64,000 bases of DNA. Source: Adenophora triphylla var. japonica. Its lineage: Eukaryota > Streptophyta > Magnoliopsida > Asterales > Campanulaceae. Within the stretch, counting starts at the first letter, position 1, and every line of letters begins with the position of its first letter. Position numbers and translations under genes: made by a program. The stretch is taken from NCBI GenBank assembly GCA_022495995.1, contig JAFEMH010005404.1, positions 62,001-126,000 on the forward strand, written 5' to 3'. Shown here one piece after another: positions 46,080 to 56,823 of the stretch. Under the pieces are notes generated by a model, which had not been told where the DNA came from, searched no databases, and saw only the letters and a list, made by a program, of their open reading frames with translations.

Positions 46080-48375
46080 ATGGATGCCTTCATTGATCCT
46101 GGGCCTATCGATGCCTCTGTTCTGACTCAGCATGAGAACCATAGAGCTCGGTTTATTTGGATCGGGCAGGAGGTTGCTAGTCCCCTGACTTTTCGTTGTG
46201 GTGCCTCCTTGCCGACCGGATTAGATCCTAGGATATTGTCCAGACTGGCGAAGTGCGGCTTTAGTGGAGTTCACTACATAGGGATAGTTCAGTATGATTA
46301 TGGGTTGCTGGAGGCTTTGATCGAGAGATGGCGTCCGGAGACCCATACATTCCACCTCCCGGTTGGTGAGATGACGATCACCCTAGAGGATATCGGCATG
46401 ATTTTCGGGTTGCCGATTGATGGGGATCTTTATTGCGTCTTTGGTTCCCAACGCATTTTGACTGGCGGGGTGTCTGTCATCAGTTTTTAGGGGCTGTCCC
46501 TGATCCCGGAGATATAGATGGGAGTAGTCTGAAGCTCAGGTGGATTACGACCCATTTCCCACACTTCGATGACCTCGCCGATGATACTGCTCTAGAGATT
46601 GTGGATAGGTACGTACGGGCATATATTATGCTCGCCTTGGGTTCTACGGTCATGCCTGATCGTACGAACAACAAGGTTAAGTTGTGTTATCTCCCTCTTC
46701 TTGCGGATGTTTCCAGGGTCAGCCAGTACAGTTGGGGGAGTGCGTCGCTCGCTTTCCTATATCGAGAGTTGTGTAGTGCGACTAACCCTCAGACGAGACA
46801 GTGCGGAGGATTTTTCAACGTTCTACAGGTATGTTTATCTCATTTTAATGTTCATTATATTGTTGTTTTTAAGTTTGATTTCAAATTAGCGGCATTATTT
46901 ATAGTATTTGATATATATTTAATTGATATAGATTTGGGCTTGGGAGCGGTTGAGATGTGTGCAACCGCATATCCGTAGTCAATTCAGAGATCCGGACTAC
47001 GTGCTCATGCCCCTCGGATGCAGGTATACATATATCATACGTTATTTTCTCGTCGTTATTGTTTTTTTTTTTAACTATTTCTTATAATTATTCTGTTTAT
47101 GAAATTTCAGCTGGACCCAGGCATCACTGAATCTAATGGAGGTTACTGCACATAACCTGCGAGGCTATCGGGATCAGCTGGCGCAGCTAACCGATGATCA
47201 AGTTGTGTGGCAGCCTTATGCAGGGAGATACGCTCCGCCCTACTGCACTTAGGGTGAGTACGTATGGTTGGCGAAGGTCCCTCTCGTATGCTTTGAGAGG
47301 ATCGAGTGGAATCTGCCGGATCGCGTTATAAGGCAGTTTGGCCTGATGCAAGGGGTCCCAGAATCGTGCAACACTAGCCCGGAGTTGCACAGTTCTGATT
47401 GGAGGGGAAACAATACCGTGATTTGGAGCGTCCGCCATCAACAACATATTGCACGCTGGGAACAGCGGCACCAATATCTGGTTTCCGGGGTCTACGACAT
47501 TCACGATATGCGTTACACTGAGCCATATATGATATGGTATCGGAGCATAACGTGTATGTTTGTGCAGAACCTCACTCATATAGAGGAGGTTGGATACCGG
47601 TCGGCTGCCCCTGCGTTAGAGCTTATGGTAAGTTTTTACATTTTTCAAGTTATTATTTCTAGTTTTTTTTAACAAAACATCAATTATTAACTTATGTCTC
47701 TCGTACTTATATATATTTTTGATATAAAAACAGGTGCAGACCCTTCAGCGCTTGCATGTCGACAATGAGATGGAGGAGCATCCCAGACAAGCTTCATTGC
47801 GGGCGACTATTACACACGGGTTCACGGGAGTTAGGGAGCTCCAACGCCTTCAGTCTGCTGCACCTCCCCCACCGGTAGATCGCGCACAAGAGGTAGAACA
47901 ACCTCGACAGCGTCGGGTTAGACTTCGTGGACAAGCACAACCACCACCCCAAATGGACTTGCATGACGAGCCAGAGGCCGACCCCGAGCCTGAGCCTCAA
48001 GCGCAGACCCAGACCCAGGATGATGGACAATATGAATGGCAGTCACAGTCACAGTGGGGGGATGGGGAAGTGGGGGTGGCTGGGGGAGTGGGAGTGGGGG
48101 TGGTTGGGGGAGTGGGAGTGGGGGTGGCTGGGGGAGTAGGAGTGGGAGTGCCCAGACAGACCCTTTCCCTGGATCATCCACTATGGGCTTCGGACTATAT
48201 ACGAGTGGAAGTGGCTTTAGGGCTCCTTCTTCTACATCACAAGCAGGGCTCCGCACCTTCTCCGATCCGACTGAGACTACCCCTGCTCAACGGGAGGAAG
48301 AGATGATTAGAAGAGGGTCTCGACAGCGGAATCCGATGAGTAAGTACACCCCGTCTTTCTACGATAGGAGGTAGC
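46080..48375 (+). pseudogene. plant mobile domain (PMD/MAIN-like) gene carried by the MULE, three lesions
   Basis: Begins MDAFIDPGPIDASVL. PMD hallmarks follow: ERWRPETHTFHLPVGEMTIT, EDIGMIFGLPIDG, IVDRYVRAYIMLALG, LADVSRVSQYSWGSASLAFL, YRELCSAT, IWAWERLRCVQPHIR and PLGC. Introns with GT-AG ends run 46829-46931, 47024-47110 and about 47626-47733. PMD proteins such as MAIN and MAIL1 act in transcription control and transposon silencing in Arabidopsis; transposon-borne relatives are common. Lesions: a frameshift near 46430 just after GLPIDG, an in-frame TAG at about 47250 after AGRYAPPYCT, and a frame change within the GGGGGTGG repeat at 48056-48150. After that repeat the likely C-terminus reads RQRNPMSKYTPSFYDRR. 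Not translatable in full, but the damage is light. Confidence 0.85.
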
Positions 48376-48702
48376 GAGTTAACTTTTTTTTATTAGGATG
48401 TAATGAAACTTTGTAGTATTAGTTCAATTTTTATTTGGATATTTGCATTTTATTTTGTTTTACACTTTCTACACATTTATGTAGATGTATAGGTGTGTTT
48501 TATGGTATTTTGTTTGGATATGGGATTTTGGATATGGAATGTTTGGTTTGAATGTTTGCAGCATATTGTTTGTTGTTTGCAGCATGTTATTTGGTTTGGT
48601 TTTGGTTTTGGTTTGGTTTGGTTGATTTGTTTGCAGTAGGTGATTATGTTTTGATTTGGTTGTTTGCAGGTGGCTGCTGAAGATTGTTGCTGCTGTGGAA
48701 TG

Positions 48703-48809
48703 AAGTTCAAGTGAACTCACTACATGGTGTGGCGATTTCACTAAACTCGCTACACGGTGTAGCGAGTTTAGTGAAATCGCTACACGGTGTAGCGAGTTCA
48801 CTTGAACTT
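48703..48809. repeat. 107-bp nested palindrome between convergent MULE genes
   Basis: Arms of about 53 bp start AAGTTCAAGTGAACTC and end GAGTTCACTTGAACTT, centred at 48756. Three 25-bp dyads are embedded: 48714-48738 (decayed), 48744-48768 (perfect) and 48774-48798. It lies 330 bp after the PMD stop and 475 bp from the transposase end, so both genes point at it. Confidence 0.9.
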
Positions 48810-49283
48810 ATTTTTTGGCCATTGAGTTAGGGCGACCGACAAACTTGGCCGAAGAGTTTGGGCGGCCGCACTAACTCCCCTGGCCTAGCCTAACAAACTA
48901 AAACTTAAAACTTAACTGGAAAACTAATTATTTTTTTCTTAATTGACTTTTCTAACGAATTTCGTCAATTATAATTTTTAAATATTCATTAAAATAACTA
49001 AAGTAATTTTTTAAAATTGGTTAAAATTCAATTATAATTTTTAAATATTCATAAAAATAACCAAAGTAGTTTTTGAAAATTGGTTAAAATTCAATCAAAA
49101 ATCAAAATTAAAACTACAACGGATAAAACTGAAATAGGAACTAACTTTTATTTTGCCCTTCATAAACTTTTATATTGAAAAATTCAACTCAAATATAAAT
49201 TACATTTAACTTTTCAAGTTTAATGAAAATTACATAAAATGAAACTGCAACTGAAATTGAATCCAATTCAAACCAAACATAAA

Positions 49284-49914
49284 TTACATGAAAAACATTC
49301 TGCTACTCCCTAATGTCTGGGCATCTACGACGATTGTGCCCTTATTGATGGCATGATGAACATAGAGTCTTCTGTTTATCTGCTTGAAAGTCCATAGAAT
49401 TACGAAAGCGTCTTGATCTAGGTTGTCCAGACTTCGCAGAACGTCGAAGTAGGGGATTAGGGAAAAAACTGGGCACCAAACCATCCACACCCCAATAGTC
49501 CTCATGCTCGATTGGTTCGAATGTCCCCTTCCATGTCTTGTAGTATTCCCCAATGGTGTAAAATCGAGAAACGAAATCTCGACCATCAAGATGTTGTGCA
49601 GAACAACATGCAAGAAGATTGGAACAAGGCATGTGATAGGCAACCCATTTACCACATGTGCAGGTACACTCATTAAGTCGGACAATCTGGATATTTCCTC
49701 CGTGATCACCCTGACGTGCGGTTGTCACTTGATACACCCCCATTTCGTGATTGTTGAACCTCCTGATCTGATGTGTTGCCCCTTTCGCGGTATTCTTCAA
49801 GTAGTGATAATTGACTTTCTGGCTGAATTGGTGTAGGGGATTGATGTTAGGGTTATTAGGATTACCTTCTAAGGCATTAAGTGAAAATCCATGCCTTACT
49901 TGAAAGTACTCCAC
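49284..49914 (-). pseudogene. MULE transposase C-terminal remnant with altered SWIM finger
   Basis: The minus-strand frame from about 49914 reads HEMGVYQVTTARQGDHGGN, LNECTCTCGKWVAYHMPCS and VDGLVPSFFPNPLLRR. The CxC...PCS spacing is the SWIM zinc finger that ends MULE transposases, but the final C-x-H reads C-S-N, losing the histidine ligand. A zinc-knuckle-like tail, CSSCHQ then stop then GHNRRRCP, is interrupted by TAA. The catalytic DDE domain, which should lie upstream (toward 51 kb), is absent. So this is a non-functional stub that marks the element's family. Confidence 0.8.
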
Positions 49915-50095
49915 ACAACGGTAGAAGGCAATAATTAAGATGATGTTAATTTACCTTGATTTGTGATCTTCAACTATTCTGATGAAATAAAATAATGTCA
50001 AGAAAATTTGGGTTATTTTTTGTGAGATATTTTGAATGAGAGATACGAGTGGAAGAGATTAGTGGGAGGAAGATTATAAATATAGTGAAATGGCT

Positions 50096-50132
50096 GAGAG
50101 AGAGAGAGGAAGATTATGAATATAGTGTTTGC

Positions 50133-50176
<44 letters not shown>
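50096..50176. repeat. (GA)n microsatellite in the MULE
   Basis: Two GA tracts, 50096-50110 and 50133-50176, separated by a copy of GGAAGATTATGAATATAGTG that also precedes the first tract. Confidence 0.93.
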
Positions 50177-50180
<4 letters not shown>

Positions 50181-50263
50181 GGTAATGAATGACATCCCAC
50201 AGACTGAAAATTGATACTTTATGCTGGTTGGAAACTGAACTTCAGTAGCTGGAAAGTGAAATC

Positions 50264-50343
50264 TCTGACTTAAACTCGCTACACCGTGTAGCGAGTTTCA
50301 TTAAAGTTGAAATCGCTAAACGGTGTAGTGATTTTAAGTCAGA
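50264..50343. repeat. 80-bp nested palindrome with two dyads
   Basis: Outer arms TCTGACTTAAA and TTTTAAGTCAGA. Dyads at 50273-50297 (perfect) and 50310-50334 (AAATCGCTAAAC/GTGTAGTGATTT, decayed). The same nested design as the 48703 hairpin. Confidence 0.85.
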
Positions 50344-51080
50344 GTTTGTCCACTCCAATAATTTCCTTCGATTCAACATTTCTTATTTTCATTTTTTTTT
50401 TCGTTCGCGAAGGTATTTTGAGCAATAAATATAGGTTAATTTAGTTATCATAATGAATATCTAAAAATTGTTACTTGTAGTACATATAAAGGTGTATCAA
50501 TAACAACTTTTAAATTTTAATTTGTATAATTAAATTAACTTCAAATTATTGCTCAAAATACCTTCGTACTAACATCAAAAAAAAATTTACATGTGTTAAA
50601 AAAATAATGACATGTTGCTGAATTATGTTTTTGTTTAAAATATTTTTTTACATGTGTTAAAATAAATGATGACATGTTGCTGAATTATGTCAGAGTTTGT
50701 CCACTCCAATAATTTCCTTCAATTCAACATTTCTTATTTCTATTTATTTTTCGTTCGCGAAGGTATTTTGAGCAATAAATATAGGTTAATTTAGTTATCA
50801 TAATGAATATCTAAAAATTGTTACTTGTAGTACATATAATGGTGTATCAATAACGACTTTTAAATTTTAATTTGGATAATTAAATTAACTTCAAATTATT
50901 GCTCAAAATACATTCGTACTAAAATCAAAAAAGAAAAAAAAAATTACATGTGTTAAAAAATGATGACATGTTGCTGAATTATGTTTTTGTTTAAAATATT
51001 TTTTTACATGTGTTAAAATAAATGATGACATGTTGCTGAATTATGTTTTTGTTTTAAAACTTTTTTTACATGTGTTAAAA
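50338..51080. repeat. 351-bp tandem duplication with short inner repeats
   Basis: GTCAGAGTTTGTCCACTCCA starts copies at 50338 and 50689. Both contain TTCGTTCGCGAAGGTATTTT and AATATCTAAAAATTGTTACT. A unit with ACATGTGTTAAAA and TGACATGTTGCTGAATTATG recurs four or five times between 50590 and 51080. Confidence 0.9.
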
Positions 51081-51257
51081 ATAATGATGACAGGAAAAAT
51101 TGCAACGAAATCAAACAAAAAATGTACCAAATAATTTTTAAAAACTAAAATAACATCAAAATAAATATAATCAAGTTAGTGACCACACCCCGGTCACGTA
51201 GGAAACCTTACATTAATTAATTTAAACATTTAAAAAATTCAAGTAAACAAAATGGGC

Positions 51258-52150
51258 TTAGAATTCAGCCAGATTAACTTCATCATTCTTAGGAAATACC
51301 TACAAAACAAATGAGTTTAACATTATTTACTATATGATTCCAACAATTAAGCAAAAATAAGAAAATATTTACCTTGAAGACATTAGGGAGTGTTATGTTA
51401 AGATAACGTGCTGATCGTGATGGGTTGGGGGCCCAAACAACAACCTAAATATTTCAAAATAAACAATTAGATGGAATTATTAATGACGATTCCAAAGTGT
51501 ACTGACTTCCACTATTTAATATATCATACCTTCTGAAGTATCAGAAGAGAACCGACAGATATATCTTTTCCAAATTCACTCTCAATCACTTTATGATAAA
51601 TGGAAGCATCTATGGTATCCGTAGGATCCTAATAATTTTATCCCAGTTAGTAACTCAAAACACATTTCACTCATGATAGAAAGCATACTAAGCTCATTCC
51701 TAACCTTTAAAGTCACCCAGAGATCACCAAGACCATTTGGTGTGCAGGACTTGATAACAGCAACAACCTAATAGAACATACATAAATATAAAAAATTAAT
51801 CAAAGTGTACACACATTTAACTATAATTAATCTTGATATTATACCTGATCCACCCTGTCAATAGTATGACATTTCTTCTTGATAGAGCTCAATGGATAAT
51901 ATATACCGGCTTCAGTGAGAAATTCCATTGCAGAGAGCCAAGGACCGTCTTGAAAAGCTCCATCCTTCACCGGATCTTCAATCGCTCTCCGTATATACTC
52001 TTGGGTTGCGATCGGTGTTTGTTGCGAAGACAAGTTCTGACGGTCGAGATTTCTCTGCTGCATGGCGGACTCTACGGCATCGGCGGGACCAGGAATAACA
52101 CGCGGTGAAGAGGAGGATTCACCGCAGAAAAAAAACGCTGCTCTCTGGGA
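51258..52150 (-). CDS. captured 3' half of an HROB-like (DUF4539, OB-fold) recombination gene
   Basis: Five minus-strand exons join in frame with intact GT-AG introns: about 52150-51845, 51767-51705, 51628-51530, 51444-51373 and 51299-51258 (stop TAA). They read SPRVIPGPADAVESAM, QEYIRRAIEDPVKDGAFQDG, PWLSAMEFLTEAG, VVAVIKSCTPNGLGDLWVTL, DPTDTIDASIYHKVIESEFG, KDISVGSVLILQK-like text, APNPSRSARYLNITLPNVF and KVFPKNDEVNLAEF. The IKSxxPNGLGDLxVTLKDPT...GxxLxLxKV...YLNITLxN pattern is the OB fold of HROB (C17orf53), which loads the MCM8-MCM9 helicase during homologous recombination. The N-terminal half is missing. From the ATG at 52063 an intact 164-residue frame remains. It sits just inside the right TIR, a Pack-MULE-like capture with introns retained. 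Confidence 0.78.
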
Positions 52151-52296
52151 TCCATTTTTTGTGTTTAATAGAATTTGAATTGAGAAGATTGAGGGTTGCG
52201 AGGAGGATACGAGAGAGAGAATGAATGAACGAGGGAGAGGAGGAGAGGAAGATAAATAAATCTAGGAAAACTTAGCTGGGCAATTTATTAAAGATA

Positions 52297-52573
52297 AACT
52301 CGCTACACAGTGTAGCGAGTTTGACTTGGACAGGTCAAACTCGCTACACGGTGTAGCGAGTTTTGCTTAATTAATTGCCCTAATTAATGACCAAACTGGC
52401 AAACATAATTGCATGTAACTCGCTACACCGTGTAGCGAGTTTGACCTGTCCTAGTCAAACTCGCTACACCGTGTAGCGAGTTTCAAAAAATGGGACACTT
52501 TGGGCAAAAGTTTGAACAGTAAGTCATTTTGGAAAATAAAATTTCCAAACAGTATTATTTGAGATAAAAAATC
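52297..52573 (-). repeat. right terminal inverted repeat of the MULE, four dyads
   Basis: Dyads at 52297-52321, 52338-52362, 52417-52441 and 52458-52482 are arranged as two pairs, each pair separated by a TTGAC...GTCAA spacer. The left end has only three, so its innermost dyad was probably lost, or the right end gained one. Confidence 0.92.
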
Positions 52574-52585
52574 ATGGAGGGAGTA

Positions 52586-54072
52586 TGTATTGAAATAGAA
52601 ACTACCAATCTACAGCCGTAGGATTAAACAAATTGAAAAGAAATCCAACGATTGAAAATAAAAAAAGTTAAAACTGATGTTGGAGGTGATAATCAATCCT
52701 GACCACTCTTTGTCTTTTTTTTTAAATTAAATCCTGGCCACTCTTTGTGTGATGGTTATTCTCCACCCCTTTTATAATATAGACTAGTATTCTCTTACCC
52801 GTGCCATTGGCACGGTGACAGTACACAAATTAAAAAAATGATGAAATCGCCTTCCTTCCATCCCAAAAATAAAATAAAAATATACCCAATATCTTGATGA
52901 TTACCTTGTTCCATAATCAACATTTGATGGAGGGTGATTTGTTTGTGTAACTGTTGAAGAGAATATGAAGAAGCCGATTATCCGGGACCGTTATCCATTT
53001 AGGATTAGTAAAAAAAAATTCTTAATCCCCATTTTACTATTATTCTTTTTTCGTAACCCCAACTCAACCCATTAATCATATAAATAATTAATAATAATTA
53101 TAATCCATAACTAATTCCCTATCCTATTTTTACCCAAGGTTCGAAACAAAAAACTTAAGTAATCATGGCGAACGATTTTTTAATTGATTTAGGTACAAAC
53201 ATTTTTCTAAAATCAATTTTTTTTAAGATTCTAAAATCGTTCAAAAATTTAATTATATATAATAGTAATTATTATGTTAAGATACAGTCCTTAAATAAAT
53301 GATCCTAATAAAATAAAAGAGAAAAATAAATAAATCAAATTGGAATACACATAAATAAAAAAAAAATACCCAATTCAATTTTTTTTAAAGAAAGAGTATA
53401 TATAAACCCTAAACCTTATTTTAAGGAGTATACTAAGTAATTATAAAAAACAAAAAAAATGAGCATTTATTTATAATAGTTTATTAACAAAATACAAATC
53501 ACCCCTAAATAACACAAAATAATATACTCCAATATGTTCCAAAATAAATGTCTATTTAAAAAAAAAAATCAGAAATTGAATGTCTCTTTTTTACAAATTT
53601 TGATTCTAAATGATTTTTTATCAATTACTACTCATTATATATTTGCAAAACAAAAAAATTTAAAAGTGAATAGAAAGATTATTTATGAATCTTTGCTATA
53701 AATATTTATAAAAAAAGCTATTTTAAAATATAACTTAAATGAAAATTATTCATTACCATTATTCTTTTTTCGTAATCCCAACCCAACCCATTAATCATAT
53801 AAATAATTAATAATAATTATAATCCATAACTCATCCCCTATCCTAATTTGTTGATCCCAAAGGTACAACAAGGGTAAAGAAAATAGCTAGAGGGGGGGTG
53901 AATAGCTATGTAAACTTTTTCGACCCTTGTCAAAATTCGACCAAGTACTTACTAGATTTGATATTGAGTACAATCTATGATTCACTATCAAGATAGAGTA
54001 AAATGCACAACGGAAGTTTTCTAAGTAAGAGAGTGGTCAAAATAGGTTTAGTGGCCAAAAATACTCTTTGCG
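52586..54072. other. AT-rich gene-free stretch with an 88-bp direct repeat and a GC hairpin
   Basis: TATTCTTTTTTCGTAA followed by CCCAACTCAACCCATTAATC and onward to CCCTATCCT occurs at 53039-53126 and again at 53759-53847 (about 93 percent). A small hairpin CCGTGCCATTGGCACGG lies near 52799-52816, after TATAGACTAGTATTCTCTTA. That is a style seen at Helitron-like ends, but no insertion signature is shown. From about 53853 the outer repeat of the next entries begins. Confidence 0.6.
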
Positions 54073-54077
54073 GTCAA
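53853..54077 (+). repeat. left part of an outer repeat split by the 54-63 kb LTR element
   Basis: TGTTGATCCCAAAGGTACAA and AGCTAGAGGGGGGGTGAATA open a retroelement-like sequence that breaks off at GCGGTCAA (54070-54077) and resumes at 62862 with GTCAAAGTAG. GTCAA is the duplicated target. Confidence 0.6.
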
Positions 54078-56823
54078 TGTGAGGACCCCGACCCGGAACC
54101 TACACGTGTCCCGAGCTGGAGCGTCCTCAAACTATCCCAAATTTCCTAAACTTTTAAAACCTTTATTTAACTTTCAAAAATAAATACAATTATTATACCC
54201 ATTTCATAATAAATCTATACTTTTTCACAAAGGAGAAATAGCTATCCAACTTAGAATATAAGAAACGTTTTTAGTTACGAAACGGCCTTGGTTATAACAT
54301 AAAATAAAGATTTATAATTACAATTTCATAAATGAATTATACCAAAGTACACTTTCTATACCAACCTAATCATACCCCGACAAGTCCCACAATATAACTT
54401 CCAAACTCCTCACCGCCCTTACTTGATCGGTCCACCTGTCTCAATCTAAAACAAGTAAAGGGGAGAGGGGTGAGAATAAATCTCAGAAGCTATTATGGAT
54501 GCGGCAAGATGCCATACAAGATGCAACACGTAGCATGGCAACACATCAAAAGACATATTCATATAACCCGAGAGGCTCCCTGCCGCCAACCGTCCCATAC
54601 CGGTTGGAGACAACGACCAGCTCAGCATGAATATATCACAACACATAAGTACGATAAAGTAACACTTAGAAGGATACTGAGCCAAGGTTTCATCTCCAAA
54701 AGGATATACACATCCGAGCAAAGAATATCGATGAAGCGGTTCCGGAACCATGAACAATAACAAGACACTGGGGACTCGGACACACGGGTCGTATCCCCTA
54801 GGTGAAAACTAGACCATCTACCTCAAAAGGAGATGCTAGCCCACAAATCCCACACAAGGGGGACAAACTCGGCAATGTATGAATTATAATGAACTCGGCT
54901 CGGTGCCATTATAAATCCATAACATTGCCCAACAAACAATTAAATCAATACCACTGGATTTACATAACTAAGCACGGTAATAACATACTTGCTTAACCAA
55001 ACATTGTATGATCCAAAGTAGGGATACATACTACAACAGCATATCATGAAGATAGCAATACTATATCAAGTATTCAACATTATCAAGCACATAATAGATA
55101 CTTGAATAAATTCCACAAAAAGGGATAACAATATATCAACATGGTAAAATATACTCATGTTCAACCAATAATCGAGTGCAGATTTGATCAACACACAATG
55201 CATAATATAATCAATGTATATGAACTCAATGTAAGGCAAGGAAATATCATCAATCCATCCTACAAGGTCATTATACAATAAAACAAGGCCTCTATGAAGG
55301 TTCAAGCTCAATTTACTAAGTGGGAGTCACAATCTATAAGTGACCAAACAATGTTGCTAACCATTCCCGGTTCAGATTTACAGCTAAACTTCCTGGGGTC
55401 TTTGGGCGACCGCCATACCTCTTGGGCGACCGCCCAAGAGGCTTTACAAGGCACACCAACTTCTGGACACATGGGCGGCCGCTCACGCCTCGGGCGACCG
55501 CCCAAGTGCCGGATCCTTACATTCCCAAGCTTCCCAAATTGAAATCTCTTACTAATTTCTTTCACTTCCCAAGTTTTACTTCTACTCTAAATTAAAGATC
55601 AACAAGAAGATTTCCTAACTTTACTAAGTTCCTCCTGAATCGTGCAACCCGAAGTAGAGAAGTTCTAATTTATTTATCATTCTACATTTTACCCATTTTA
55701 TACTCTCCAAACCATCTTCCAAGAACATTATCCTCAACCAAATTCATTTACTCATTTTCCAACTCATGTAAGGCTCTAAAGCATGTAACACCCATTAATA
55801 TAACAAGAACAATATTTATAATTTATGATCATTCATTAAGAAGTAAAGTCATAACAATTCACATACTAAGCCATGAAACCCAAAAATGATTAAATCTTAT
55901 ATTATTACCATTTGAAGCACTACCCATTTCACTATCACTTTCCAAGTATAAATTTCTTAATTTAATTAACCCATTTACTTACTTTCTTGACCCATTTTAA
56001 TAACACATTTCAAATTAAATCTTCTAAACTAATTTCACCCATTTCTTATAATCAAATCATTTTCTATGAACCCAACTTTATTCTACTCATTTAACTCCAT
56101 AGAATAATGTCTTAACCTAGATCATTATAAATTTCATGAATCATATCATTTCCTCAATCCAAGAGAGTTCTCCTAAGCATTGAAGCAAAAAGAACATTCA
56201 TAACAACATAAATATTCATGAACATTCAAGGAAGGAAAGGGGTCATAATAACTCACATTTGGATTATATAAGGAATGTTGATTTTTCTAACTTGATGAGT
56301 TCCCCAAGATGATCCAACTTCAATGGTGCTCCTAGACTTGATTTTTGGATGAAGAAATGCTTGGCTTCCAAGCTTGGACAAAGGCTTCCATGGAGTCTCT
56401 CTCCTTTCTCTAGGATGAAGAAGTGAGGATGAAGGAGAAGGAGGGGAATTATTAGAGAGAAGGAGGGAGATGGAGTGAAAATGATAAAGGGGAAAAAGGG
56501 GAGGGGGGCCGGCCAAAGGGGGGAGAAGGGGAGGGTTTTAGGGGAATGGTCCCCCACTCCAAAATATCCCCTAAAACTCTTCCTCAATTTAAATAAATTT
56601 CCCCCAACTCATAACATTTTATTTGTCCAATTTATTACTACTACATTCTATTACTTTATTTATTTCTAATTATTATTTTTCCCCTAGAACATTATTTATT
56701 TTCTTATCATTTTATCCTAATATAAGGAATTTAAAGATATAAGAATGAACACAAAATATTAACAATAATATTAAAAGCACACAATATGATGTTAAATTAG
56801 TGCCTAGGGCTAGGGTCGTTACA
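54078..56823 (-). repeat. 3' LTR of the LARD-like element
   Basis: Minus-strand start TGTAACGACCCTAGCCC and end GGGGTCCTCACA. Four GC-rich near-palindromes sit at 55404-55414, 55424-55435, 55473-55484 and 55492-55503 (GGGCGACCGCCC type). ORFs seen inside (96-107 codons, both strands) recur in the other LTR and lack any known domain. Confidence 0.92.

Larger units (their letters stand above)
44489..52573. mobile_element. 8.1-kb Mutator-like element (MULE) with cargo genes and dyad arrays
   Basis: Terminal inverted repeats of about 235 bp begin GATTTTTTTCTCAAATAAT on the left and, in reverse complement, GATTTTTTATCTCAAATAAT on the right. They match nearly throughout. The 10-bp ATGGAGGGAG is duplicated at 44479-44488 and 52574-52583. 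The element holds, in order: left TIR with three 25-bp dyads, an AT-rich spacer (44724-46079, no gene), a PMD gene (+), a 107-bp nested hairpin, a transposase C-terminus (-), and a GA microsatellite. A second nested hairpin, a 351-bp duplication, a captured HROB-like gene piece (-) and the right TIR with four dyads follow. The 9-11-bp duplication, long TIRs and SWIM-type transposase define a MULE. The transposase is incomplete, so movement needs help in trans. Confidence 0.9.

Noticed and set aside
52790..52820. Helitron terminus at the CCGTGCC/GGCACGG hairpin
   Set aside because: The hairpin is there but no CTRR end, TC start or AT insertion site could be paired with it.
54446..56669. Several ORFs of 80-107 codons
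   Set aside because: Each recurs at the equivalent place in the LTR at 60109-62861; they are LTR text without domains.
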